A stretch of 64,000 bases of DNA. Source: Paenibacillus sp. JCM 10914. Its GTDB lineage: Bacteria; Bacillota; Bacilli; Paenibacillales; Paenibacillaceae. The position numbers and the translations under genes are program-made. Under the pieces are notes generated by a model, which ran no database searches, was not told the DNA's origin, and saw only the letters and a list, made by a program, of their open reading frames with translations. Location: contig NZ_BAZR01000007.1 in the NCBI RefSeq assembly GCF_001315105.1, forward strand, positions 124,001-188,000. The letters run 5' to 3'. Shown here in pieces: positions 55,990 to 64,000 of this stretch (its first letter is position 1; each line of letters begins with the position of its first letter).

Positions 55990-56886
55990 ATGCGAAAGTC
56001 AAAATCGGATTGGGCCGGCTACTTATACATCATGCCATGGCTTCTGGGACTTCTGCTGTTTACGATTGGCCCAATGCTGTTCTCCTTGCTGCTAGCCTTC
56101 AGCAAATGGGACATTATTACGGGAGTGCAATCGATCGAGTGGGTTGGGCTGGACAACTTCAAGGCGATTTTCCATGATGAATTATTTTATCAATCTCTAA
56201 AAGTAACCTTTATTTTTGCTTTGGTATCCGTACCGCTCTACCAAGTGGTCTCCCTGTTGATTGCAGTGCTGCTCAATATGCGCCGTCGCGGCATGAAGGT
56301 ATTCAGATTAATATATTTCATGCCATCCGTCATTCCGGCTGTTGCCGTATCGATGATGTGGGTCATGATATTCAATCCCGAATACGGGATATTGAACAAA
56401 GCGCTCGCTTGGTTCGGCATCCAGGGACCGGCTTGGCTTCAAGACCCGTCCTACGCGCTCGGCGCACTCATCGTCATGGGAATCTGGGGCGTCGGCAATA
56501 CGATCATCATTTATCTGTCGGGTTTACAAAGCGTGCCCGAGGATATGCATGAAGCGGCCGAGTTGGACGGTGCTGGAAGATTCCGGCGGTTCTTCAGCAT
56601 TACGCTGCCAATGATATCGCCAACGGTGTTCTTCAACTTGATCATGGGAATTATAGGCGGGTTCCAATACTTTACCCAGGCGTTTGTCATGACCAACGGA
56701 GGTCCGCTCAATTCTACATTGTTCTATAACCTGTATCTCTATAACAAGGCCTTTCAGGATTATGAGATGGGTTATGCCTCGGCATTATCCTGGATCTTGT
56801 TTGTCATCATTCTTGTATTCACTCTGATCGTCATTCGAAGCTCGTCCATGTGGGTGTATTATCAGGGCGACGACGATAAGGATTAA
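55990..56886 (+). CDS. Sugar ABC transporter permease (MalF type)
   Basis: 298 residues, six helices, EAA loop (HEAAELDGAGRFRRFFSITL). Start at 55990 with AAGGAGG upstream; the frame is open from 55942 but that part lies in the stem-loop. No ATPase gene in the operon. Confidence 0.93.
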   Translation: MRKSKSDWAGYLYIMPWLLGLLLFTIGPMLFSLLLAFSKWDIITGVQSIEWVGLDNFKAIFHDELFYQSLKVTFIFALVSVPLYQVVSLLIAVLLNMRRRGMKVFRLIYFMPSVIPAVAVSMMWVMIFNPEYGILNKALAWFGIQGPAWLQDPSYALGALIVMGIWGVGNTIIIYLSGLQSVPEDMHEAAELDGAGRFRRFFSITLPMISPTVFFNLIMGIIGGFQYFTQAFVMTNGGPLNSTLFYNLYLYNKAFQDYEMGYASALSWILFVIILVFTLIVIRSSSMWVYYQGDDDKD

Positions 56887-56900
56887 AGGAGGCGTCATTC

Positions 56901-57740
56901 ATGAATCATTCTGCTAAGCGTATCAACGTGCCGCATATCCTGTCCATGCTGGCGCTCATTGTCGGGGCTCTTATCGTCATCGTGCCTTTGTTATGGACTT
57001 TCTTCACCTCGCTGAAGTCACCGGCGGAGGTATTCAAAGATAACTTCTTTCCAACCGTGTGGCACTGGACTAACTACAGAGATGCCGTGCAAGCCGTACC
57101 CTTCTTCAAATTTCTAGGCAATACCGTCATCATTCTGATTCCGGTCTTGATCGGAACCGTATTATCTTCAGCCATCTGTGCTTACGGATTCGCGAGGTTC
57201 AATTTCAAAGGCAAGCGCACGCTGTTTCTGGTACTGCTGGCAACGATGATGCTGCCTTCCCAGGTTACGATGATTCCGATGTTCATTATGTTCAAGGAAA
57301 TCGGTTGGGTGGATACATTCCTGCCACTCATTATCCCTGCGTTTTTTGGCGGCGGTGCATTTAACATATTCCTGATTCGCCAGTTCATGCGCGGCATTCC
57401 CCGGGACCTGGATGAGTCCGCATTTGTTGATGGAGCCAACCGCTTCCAGATCTTTACCCGAATCGTGCTGCCGTTGTCGGTGGCACCGCTGATCGCCGTA
57501 TCGATCTTTACCTTCATGGGCGTCTGGAATGATTTCCAGGGACCGCTCATTTATCTGAACTCCAGCGATAAGTATACGTTGGCACTAGGTCTTTCCATGT
57601 TTAAGGGATTGTATAACGTCGAATGGAACATGCTGATGGCGGCAACGATTCTGATTATGCTGCCGGCATTAATCGTATTTTTCTTGGCACAAAAATATTT
57701 CATCGAAGGCATTTCCATCTCCTCAGCCATTAAGGGTTGA
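56901..57740 (+). CDS. Sugar ABC transporter permease (MalG type)
   Basis: 279 residues, six helices, EAA loop (DESAFVDGANRFQIFTRIVL) and typical ISISSAIKG C-terminus. AAGGAGG precedes the ATG. Confidence 0.93.
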   Translation: MNHSAKRINVPHILSMLALIVGALIVIVPLLWTFFTSLKSPAEVFKDNFFPTVWHWTNYRDAVQAVPFFKFLGNTVIILIPVLIGTVLSSAICAYGFARFNFKGKRTLFLVLLATMMLPSQVTMIPMFIMFKEIGWVDTFLPLIIPAFFGGGAFNIFLIRQFMRGIPRDLDESAFVDGANRFQIFTRIVLPLSVAPLIAVSIFTFMGVWNDFQGPLIYLNSSDKYTLALGLSMFKGLYNVEWNMLMAATILIMLPALIVFFLAQKYFIEGISISSAIKG

Positions 57741-57766
57741 TCAGTTGGAAGCCAGAGGAGGCTGAC

Positions 57767-59986
57767 ATGCAGGGTACATCAGGATTAAATAGCAGACATC
57801 CCTTCAATTTATACTATAATGCCGGTGAGTATATGAAAATCTGCGGAACCCAGGACGGCTACTTCCCGGATTTCGGACACCATGTTGCTAACGAGATGGG
57901 TGGGGTATGGCTTCATCCGATCAAGCTGCTGGACGGCTTTTGGCTGAGAATTACGGATATCGACCGGAACATCTCGGTTTGGTCCCGTTCGGACGGCTTC
58001 ACGAGCGAGCCATGGGGCAGCCGGTTTCAATATGATCATGGCCTTGGCCATATTCCGGTCCGGCTCGAGCGCGTTCAATTTGCCCCTGAACTGGAAAAAG
58101 GAATGGTTGCCGATTACCAGCTGCTGTCTTATGGAAAAGGAACCACTCGGCTGAAGCTGGAGCTGCTGGCACGTACCGATCTCCGCCCTGTCTGGTTCTC
58201 CGATGAAATCGGCATAACGGACGGCGAACAGGATGAAGTCATCCTGAGCTCGGAACGAGTCGTGGCGGTGAAGGACAGCGCCCATGACTGGTACGTCCAG
58301 ATCGGTACGGATTTACCGGGTACCGAGGTAGAGACGGGGGCCTCCTTGTATGGGCCTGAGTTTACGGCGGGTAACGGTATGGGGGTTGCCTTCCGCAGCG
58401 AAGTGATTGAGCTTCAGGAGAAGGAGACGTTGCAATTCCGCTTATTCGTTGCCGGCTCCTACCAATCCCAGGAGGAGAGCGCGGCGGTATATGACAAGCT
58501 TGTCTCTTCGCATGAAATTCTCTTGCAGCAGAAGAAGGTGTTATATGAAGGGGTCGAGAACCGGGCGAAGCTGGAAATCGCCGGGGAAGATTTACTGAAC
58601 GAAGCTTTCAAATGGGCCAAGTGGAACAATCAGTGGCTGGTACAGAAGGTCGATGGCATCGGACGTGGTTTGACTGCCGGAGGACCCACCTACCCGTGGT
58701 GGTTCGGCTGTGACAATACGTACTCTCTGCAAGGTGTACTTGCCATCGGGGATGCGCAGCTGGCGAAGGATACGCTGAACCTTCTACTGCAAAAATCGGA
58801 AGAAGCCAATGGCAATGGCAGAATCGTGCATGAGATTACGACCATGGGGGCAGTGTCGAACCCGGGCAATACCCAGGAGACCGCTCATTATATCGCATTT
58901 GTATGGGAGTTGTTCCGCTGGACGGGAGATGAAAAGCTGCTGCAGCGCCATTACCGCTATTGCGTGAAGGGGATCGATTGGCTTCTGCATGAAATGGATC
59001 CAGACGGCGACCTGTTCCCTTCGGGTTACGGCATCATTGAGATTGCAGGCCTTAACATGGAGCTGATCGACAGTGCGGTGTATACCGCGCAGGCTCTGCA
59101 GGCGATGGTGGAGATGAGCAGACATCTGGGCGAGGAAGACAACGCGAAGAAGTACAAAGAGCTTGCAGACCGTGCAGTACGCGCTATTAATGAAGTGTAC
59201 TGGTGCGAGTCGGAAGGTTTGTACGCAGATGCGGTTGCTTCCAGAAGCGATATCGAGCCGAAGGTCGATTATATGGTTTCCTTGGCGGAGAAGGAAGGGA
59301 TTCAGGGATATCGCGAGTACCTGGGACAGATGCTAGGTGAAGCCAAAGATGCGAAGGCTGACCGGGGATGGCTGCTCAACAAGAACTGGGTCATCGTGAC
59401 GCCAATGGAGACCGGTATTGCTGATCCGGAGAAGGCCGAACGAGCACTTGAAACCATGCGTTCGGACATCTTTATTGGAGAGTACGGCACCTATCTGGCA
59501 GGGATCTACAAGCAAGGCACCATGACAATCTCGACGGGTGTCCATGCGGTAGCCGAAGCGGCCAACGGCCATCCGGACGAGGCGCTGGCGCTGCTGCGCA
59601 GAATGCTGGGGTCCTTCTCGAAAGTGCTCCCGGGCTCTTTTTCCGAGATGTCGCCGGATTATGGCTGCGTGGTACAGGCATGGACGCTGTATGCCCTTAC
59701 GGTTCCGGTGATCCGCCACTTCTTCGGTGTGACACCAAGTGCGCATGAGAAGACGTTTCATATTAAGCCTCAGCTTCCCACTTCGTGGTTGGATCGTGAA
59801 TGCAGCCTGAGCAACCTTAGAGCAGGTGATGCCGAGCTGGATATTTCCATCGCACCGCAGCACAACGGGCGGACCGTAACCATCCGCAACCCGCAGGGCT
59901 GGAACATCGTCATCGAACTAGACGGTCAACGCTTCGAGAGCACTGATACGCACATAAACTGGGCAGTGGCAACAGCGCAGGTTTAA
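57767..59986 (+). CDS. (Alpha/alpha)6-barrel glycosidase, amylo-alpha-1,6-glucosidase-like
   Basis: 739 residues. N-terminal beta-rich domain (NAGEYMKICGTQDGYFPDFG, WLHPIKLLDGFWLRI), then an (alpha/alpha)6 barrel with GGPTYPWWFGCDNTYSLQGV, HEITTMGAVSNPGNTQETAH, FPSGYGIIEIAGL and late GTMTISTGVHAVAEA. This resembles the glycogen-debranching/GH15-like clan, but the exact GH family is uncertain. No signal peptide, so it acts on imported oligosaccharide together with the GH65 enzyme. The start at 57767 has AGAGGAGG 5 bases upstream. Confidence 0.85.
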   Translation: MQGTSGLNSRHPFNLYYNAGEYMKICGTQDGYFPDFGHHVANEMGGVWLHPIKLLDGFWLRITDIDRNISVWSRSDGFTSEPWGSRFQYDHGLGHIPVRLERVQFAPELEKGMVADYQLLSYGKGTTRLKLELLARTDLRPVWFSDEIGITDGEQDEVILSSERVVAVKDSAHDWYVQIGTDLPGTEVETGASLYGPEFTAGNGMGVAFRSEVIELQEKETLQFRLFVAGSYQSQEESAAVYDKLVSSHEILLQQKKVLYEGVENRAKLEIAGEDLLNEAFKWAKWNNQWLVQKVDGIGRGLTAGGPTYPWWFGCDNTYSLQGVLAIGDAQLAKDTLNLLLQKSEEANGNGRIVHEITTMGAVSNPGNTQETAHYIAFVWELFRWTGDEKLLQRHYRYCVKGIDWLLHEMDPDGDLFPSGYGIIEIAGLNMELIDSAVYTAQALQAMVEMSRHLGEEDNAKKYKELADRAVRAINEVYWCESEGLYADAVASRSDIEPKVDYMVSLAEKEGIQGYREYLGQMLGEAKDAKADRGWLLNKNWVIVTPMETGIADPEKAERALETMRSDIFIGEYGTYLAGIYKQGTMTISTGVHAVAEAANGHPDEALALLRRMLGSFSKVLPGSFSEMSPDYGCVVQAWTLYALTVPVIRHFFGVTPSAHEKTFHIKPQLPTSWLDRECSLSNLRAGDAELDISIAPQHNGRTVTIRNPQGWNIVIELDGQRFESTDTHINWAVATAQV

Positions 59987-60068
59987 GCGTAATTCAATAA
60001 AAGATAATCGATATCCAAAGTATATGCTTGTCCTATCTTGGGTAATGTTCCATAAATACTTGTTAAGA

Positions 60069-60103
60069 GCGCCGTTGACAATTCAATTGTCAGCGGCGTT
60101 TTT
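60069..60103 (+). terminator. Terminator of the oligosaccharide operon
   Basis: 14-bp stem CGCCGTTGACAATT / AATTGTCAGCGGCG (one G-T pair) with a single-base loop, then TTTTT. Confidence 0.85.
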
Positions 60104-60220
60104 GATTAGGCAAAAAGTATATTATATCCAGCGCTAGGCAAAGTATAAGAAAACCTGGAAAGTTTTTCTCCATTTATTGCAAGGTAAGCAGAGTCCGAGG
60201 GCAACGAGGAGACCTTATAC

Positions 60221-60388
60221 ATGACGAAGAACTTCGAGAGCGGGGAAGGCATGCAAGAAAAGTTACCCGTTTCCCTAACGAAATTTCTAGAGAATATGAA
60301 GGGCCGATTTGGGCAAAGCGGGGATATCATCTGTAAGATCTATCGATATTTGTTGAAAATCCGAGCCAAACCCCGGATGAATGCATGA
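60221..60388 (+). CDS. Small open reading frame of unknown function, possibly frameshifted
   Basis: 55 codons starting at an ATG with GAGGAG 9 bases upstream (MTKNFESGEGMQEKLPVSLT...). Adding one base near 60348 would extend it in the next frame to 60453 (FVENPSQTPDECMKMIQELT...), giving about 77 residues. The middle (KFLENMKGRFGQSGDII) faintly recalls the N-terminus of GerA-type spore germination proteins, but that is weak. The remaining gap, 60454-60600, holds nothing recognised. Confidence 0.35.
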   Translation: MTKNFESGEGMQEKLPVSLTKFLENMKGRFGQSGDIICKIYRYLLKIRAKPRMNA

Positions 60389-60600
60389 AAATGATCCAAG
60401 AACTTACCATAACGTTAGGCAAAGTAGGGACAGAACGATTACACTCAAATTGAAGTGAACCGAATAGTACAACTATACGACAGAACATTCATTAGACTGG
60501 CTCTGCCGTTTTTTGTGTTTTATTTATGTTAAAATGAAATGTCCAATGATAAGTACAGATTCAAGGAAAAAGTGAGATTTTGCGGTAGGGGGAATAAGAA

Positions 60601-61389
60601 ATGCCTTATTTAAGAACTGCGGACGGAATTAAGCTGTTTTATGAATCTTATGGCAAAGGGAAACCGCTTGTTTTTATACATGGATTAGGTGCATCTTCCT
60701 CCATGTATCATCCTCAAGTAGAGTATTTCAAACACTATTTTGAAGTAATCTTGATAGATTTAAGGGGCAATGGACAATCCGGAAAACTGGACTGTCACTT
60801 TGACCGTGTCTTGGAATTGCAAACACATGATATAAAAGAACTTTTAACCTTTCTAAAGATTGAAAGCGCAATATTTGTTGGCGTATCTTATGGCGGTGTA
60901 TTGATTCAGAAGTTAGCCATTACTTATCCTGAAACGGTAAAGGCCCTCGTTATCGTGGATAGTTTTTGTGACACGTCGGTTGATTCCTTTCAAAAACGAT
61001 TAGCTATGATTGGCGCTAACCAAACCTGGGTTTTTCATTTTCCTAAACAGTGGTTAGCGCAATTAACAAAAAGCTCGTATAAACGATGGCCACTAGCCAG
61101 CGCGGAGATGGAAAGAGTTATGGTTAACATGCGAACGCATGAGGCTAAAACTCAAAGAAAAGCAATAAATAAAATTAATTTCAACAAACAATTAAGTAGT
61201 ATAGAAGCTCCGACCATTTGTTTGGTTGGCGATGATACTAAATTAGGTGTTCGGATGATGACACAAGTAGCTAATTTCATAAAAAATTCAGAGCTACAGG
61301 TTATTAAGGATTCTTTTGACCCAAGCAACCTTTGTCAACCACAAGTTTTCAATAAAACCGTTCATAACTTCTTATCCAAGATAGAATAG
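60601..61389 (+). CDS. Alpha/beta hydrolase with atypical catalytic histidine position
   Basis: 262 residues: FIHGLGASSSMYHPQ oxyanion region, nucleophile Ser in GVSYGGVLIQ, acid Asp in VGDDTKLG. The usual His near the C-terminus (family pattern H-x-SNL-x-QP) is replaced here: DSFDPSNLCQPQVF has Asp where His is expected, and no other His lies at that position. The enzyme may be inactive or use another base. Start with GGGGG-like site upstream. Monocistronic. Confidence 0.8.
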   Translation: MPYLRTADGIKLFYESYGKGKPLVFIHGLGASSSMYHPQVEYFKHYFEVILIDLRGNGQSGKLDCHFDRVLELQTHDIKELLTFLKIESAIFVGVSYGGVLIQKLAITYPETVKALVIVDSFCDTSVDSFQKRLAMIGANQTWVFHFPKQWLAQLTKSSYKRWPLASAEMERVMVNMRTHEAKTQRKAINKINFNKQLSSIEAPTICLVGDDTKLGVRMMTQVANFIKNSELQVIKDSFDPSNLCQPQVFNKTVHNFLSKIE

Positions 61390-61434
61390 GATGGCTATGA
61401 TCACAATCAATACATAGGATACAACAATCAAACA

Positions 61435-61466
61435 AAGCCTTAACCCTGATTACAGGGCTAAGGCTT
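61435..61466. terminator. Bidirectional terminator
   Basis: Stem AAGCCTTAACCCTG / CAGGGCTAAGGCTT (one wobble/mismatch) with a 4-base ATTA loop; on the minus strand it lies 8 bases after the decarboxylase stop codon. Confidence 0.8.
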
Positions 61467-61474
61467 GTTATTCA

Positions 61475-62602
61475 TTAGGCTAGTCTCATCTTAAAATCTT
61501 GATAGCCGAACTCACGCACGACGCGACAATTACCGTCTTTCTCCTGCACGGCGATCGCAGGCAGCGGCATGCCGTTGAAGGTGTTGGTTTTGACCATAGA
61601 GTAGATCGCCATGTCTTCGAACACCAATCTGTCACCGCTCTTCAGGGGCTGATCAAAGGAATAGTCTCCGATGACATCGCCCGTAAGGCAGGTCGGACCA
61701 CCAAGCCGATAGGTGTATGGCTTCTCACCGGCCTCACCTGAACCGACAAGCGGTGGACGGTATGGCATTTCCAGAACATCCGGCATATGACAGGTTGCCG
61801 ACGTATCCACGATCGCAATCTCGATACCGTTCTTATGGATATCCAGTATGGAAGTAACCATATAGCCCGCATTCAGCGCAATGGCTTCTCCCGGTTCAAG
61901 GTAGACTTCCAAGCCGTAGTTATCCTGCATTCGCGAGATGCAAGCTTCGAGTCTCGGGATATCATAGTCATCTCTTGTAATATGGTGACCGCCACCGAAA
62001 TTGATCCATTCCATCTGCGTCAACCATGGCCCGAACTTTTCTTCGACGGCATTCAGCGTGGTCTCCAAATCGTCCGAATTCTGTTGACAAAGGGTATGGA
62101 AGTGCAATCCTGTAACGCCTTCCAGCAGTTCCGGCCGGAAATCCTCTCGTTTCACGCCGAATCTGGATCCCGTTGAGCAGGGGTCATAGATCTCATGTCC
62201 CACTTGCGTCGAACATTCCGGGTTGATGCGCAGGCCTACCTTTTTACCGGCTGCAACGGCTTTTCCTTTGAACTTTTCCAATTGGGAAAAGGAATTGAAG
62301 ATGATATGGTCGCAAATGGAAACAATCTCGTCGATTTCATCCTCACGATAGGCAGGGGCAAAGACGTGATTTTCTTTGCCCATTTCTTCGTGACCCAGTC
62401 GTGCTTCGAATAAACCGCTCGCCGTCGTTCCGCTTAAGTATTTTCCGATGAGTGGATACATGGCTGTCATGGAAAAAGCTTTTTGCGCCAGCACAATCTT
62501 GGCTCCCGTACGCTGCATGACGCCGTTCAGAATGGTGAGGTTTCTTTCGATGCGTGCTTCATCGACAACGAAACAGGGTGTCGGCAATTCCTCGAACCGC
62601 AT
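61475..62602 (-). CDS. nspC: Carboxynorspermidine/carboxyspermidine decarboxylase
   Basis: 375 residues, fold III PLP decarboxylase. Lys41 in VLAQKAFSM binds PLP; HTLCQQNSDDLETTL, NFGGGHHITRDDYD and LEPGEAIALNAGYMV are typical, as is VDTSATCHMPDVLEMPYRP near the C-terminus. Final step of the aspartate-semialdehyde route to spermidine or norspermidine. The ATG at 62602 follows the synthase stop codon by one base, so the two genes are coupled. Confidence 0.92.
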   Translation of the reverse strand: MRFEELPTPCFVVDEARIERNLTILNGVMQRTGAKIVLAQKAFSMTAMYPLIGKYLSGTTASGLFEARLGHEEMGKENHVFAPAYREDEIDEIVSICDHIIFNSFSQLEKFKGKAVAAGKKVGLRINPECSTQVGHEIYDPCSTGSRFGVKREDFRPELLEGVTGLHFHTLCQQNSDDLETTLNAVEEKFGPWLTQMEWINFGGGHHITRDDYDIPRLEACISRMQDNYGLEVYLEPGEAIALNAGYMVTSILDIHKNGIEIAIVDTSATCHMPDVLEMPYRPPLVGSGEAGEKPYTYRLGGPTCLTGDVIGDYSFDQPLKSGDRLVFEDMAIYSMVKTNTFNGMPLPAIAVQEKDGNCRVVREFGYQDFKMRLA

Positions 62603-62603
62603 A

Positions 62604-63842
62604 TTAACGAACGAGCTCCGGCTGTTTAGCTTCCTCGGGCAATGCGTCAACCAACACCGGATTGAAGTCTTCTACCCATGGAAGTCCCCATTTGTTGAGT
62701 TCTTCCATGAATGGATCCGGATCGAACTCTTCGATATTGAATACGCCCGGTTTATTCCATTTGCCGGTCATGACCATGGCCGCGCCGATCATCGCAGGCA
62801 CGCCGGTTGTATAGGAAATGGCTTGGGAACCCACTTCTTGATAGCACGCTTGATGATCGCATACATTGTAGACATAGTAAGTCTTGTCTTGGCCGTCTTT
62901 TTTACCTTTGAAGATACAGCCGATGTTCGTCTTGCCTACTGTACGTGGCCCGAGGGAAGCGGGGTCAGGGAGTACAGCCTTCAGGAATTGAAGCGGAATG
63001 ATTTGTTTTCCTTCGTATTCGATTGGTTCGATGGAGGTCATTCCTACGTTTTCAAGCGCTTTTAAGTGCATGAGATAGCTTTGACCGAATGTCATGAAGA
63101 AACGGATGCGTTTCAGTCCAGGCATGTTTTGCGCCAGGGATTCAAGCTCTTCATGATACAGCAGGTACATGTCCTTCTGGCCGACTTCAGCGAAGTTATA
63201 CTCGCGCTTGATTTCCATCGGTTTTGTTTCAATCCATTGCCCGTTTTCCCAGTAGCGTCCATTCGCGGACACTTCGCGGATATTGATTTCCGGGTTGAAG
63301 TTGGTTGCGAACGGATAGCCGTGATCGCCGCCGTTGCAATCCAGAATGTCGATATATTCGATTTCGTCAAAATAGTGTTTCAGCGCATAAGCGGAGAATA
63401 CACCCGTTACGCCTGGGTCGAATCCGCTGCCCAAAAGAGCTGTGATTCCTGCTTGTTCAAAACGTTCACGGTAATCCCATTGCCATTTGTATTCGAATTT
63501 CGCCGTATCTTCCGGCTCATAGTTAGCCGTATCCATGTAGTGCGTTTTAGTGGCTAGGCAAGCATCCATGATCGTCAAATCTTGGTAAGGCAGGGCTAGA
63601 TTCATGACGATATCCGGTTTGACTTCGTTAATCAGAGCGATTAGTTCGTCTACGTTGTCGGCGTCCACCTGTGCGGTCGTGATTTTGGTGTTGCCACCGT
63701 CCAATTTGGCTTTCAGTTCATCGCATTTGGACTTCGTGCGGCTGGCGATGCAGATTTCCTCGAATACCTCGCTGTTTTGAACGCATTTATGAATGGCTAC
63801 TGAAGCTACGCCGCCGGCGCCAATGATTAGTGCTTTCCCCAT
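62604..63842 (-). CDS. Carboxynorspermidine/carboxyspermidine synthase (saccharopine dehydrogenase family)
   Basis: 412 residues: N-terminal Rossmann motif ALIIGAGGVASVAIHKC, MDTANYEPEDTAKFEY, GSGFDPGVTGVFSAYALKH, and C-terminal TTGVPAMIGAAMVMTGKW, all as in carboxynorspermidine dehydrogenase. Condenses aspartate semialdehyde with putrescine or diaminopropane using NADPH. The start at 63842 has AAGGAG 9 bases upstream. Its 5' leader carries a terminator-like hairpin. Confidence 0.92.
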   Translation of the reverse strand: MGKALIIGAGGVASVAIHKCVQNSEVFEEICIASRTKSKCDELKAKLDGGNTKITTAQVDADNVDELIALINEVKPDIVMNLALPYQDLTIMDACLATKTHYMDTANYEPEDTAKFEYKWQWDYRERFEQAGITALLGSGFDPGVTGVFSAYALKHYFDEIEYIDILDCNGGDHGYPFATNFNPEINIREVSANGRYWENGQWIETKPMEIKREYNFAEVGQKDMYLLYHEELESLAQNMPGLKRIRFFMTFGQSYLMHLKALENVGMTSIEPIEYEGKQIIPLQFLKAVLPDPASLGPRTVGKTNIGCIFKGKKDGQDKTYYVYNVCDHQACYQEVGSQAISYTTGVPAMIGAAMVMTGKWNKPGVFNIEEFDPDPFMEELNKWGLPWVEDFNPVLVDALPEEAKQPELVR

Positions 63843-63894
63843 TTTTTCAATCTCCTTTTCGAATTCATTTTTTATGTAGAAACGGCAACAAAAA

Positions 63895-63933
63895 AAGCAA
63901 GCGAAACACGCACTATGCGCATCACACTTGCTT
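63895..63933 (-). promoter_or_regulatory. Terminator-like hairpin in the leader of the polyamine operon
   Basis: On the minus strand, AAGCAAG pairs with CTTGCTT, followed at once by a run of seven T, 53 bases before the ATG of the synthase. It may be an attenuator in a regulated leader or the end of an upstream gene; the window edge (64000) prevents a decision. Confidence 0.5.
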
Positions 63934-64000
63934 CGATAGTCAAATAATAAGAACTCCCCATTAGCATGACAGGACAAACCTCTTGCGTGCTTGTCAGTCA

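Overview
The window looks like a chromosomal segment of a spore-forming Bacillota, most likely Paenibacillus or a close relative. The evidence is strong AGGAGG-type ribosome binding sites with frequent TTG/GTG starts, dense short hairpin-plus-T terminators, CUT1 sugar ABC cassettes without their own ATPase next to a YesM/YesN-type two-component system, a ykkC/guanidine-I riboswitch ahead of ykkCD, a collagen-like surface protein and GH65 chemistry. No rRNA, tRNA, prophage, intact insertion sequence or CRISPR array was seen. The genus is an inference.

Layout. 1-9.2 kb: a 5'-cut FAD/BBE oxidoreductase, EcsC-family protein, collagen-repeat protein, aldo/keto reductase, an OmpR/HK two-component operon with a lipoprotein, and a subtilase. 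9.2-14.7 kb: a second two-component system (minus strand), a YbjQ-like protein and an M13 peptidase with a stalk domain. 14.8-24 kb: small regulators and enzymes (WYL regulator, GyrI-like effector-binding protein, alpha/beta hydrolase, Lrp, MEKHLA, Vat-type acetyltransferase, DinB, a second BBE oxidoreductase, VanZ) and remnants of a WYL regulator and a chloramphenicol acetyltransferase. 23.9-30 kb: sugar-binding protein, two permeases, YesM-type kinase and YesN-type regulator. 30-33 kb: two glycosyltransferases and a small Ser/Thr/Asn-rich protein. 33-41.9 kb: CPBP protease, small multidrug export protein, broken TetR, acetyltransferase, ROK regulator, Zur-controlled ZinT-like lipoprotein, MetX-like hydrolase/LysR pair, SUKH protein. 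42-48.6 kb: guanidine riboswitch plus ykkCD, then an arsenic operon (arsR, flavoprotein, trxB, second arsR, arsB, arsC). 48.6-51 kb: decayed DoxX gene with intact operators, SDR/MerR pair, Nudix. 51-60 kb: LacI regulator and an oligosaccharide operon (GH65 phosphorylase/hydrolase, binding protein, two permeases, (alpha/alpha)6 glycosidase). 60-64 kb: alpha/beta hydrolase and a carboxy(nor)spermidine synthase/decarboxylase operon.

The most striking global feature is a set of otherwise intact genes broken by one frame change each (about 8070, 12583, 17163, 19370, 29460, 31675 and 55542). In all seven, restoring one missing base rebuilds a family-typical protein, which points to deletion errors in the assembly or, less likely, to recent decay. 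The most interesting regulatory observation is a matched element, AACAGAACCTAAACG...CGTTTAGGCTCCGTT followed at fixed distance by CTGATAGGAT. It occurs in the divergent promoter of the 9.2-11.7 kb two-component system and again 21 kb away upstream of the CPBP protease, suggesting a small envelope-type regulon. No wholly new multi-gene system could be demonstrated.
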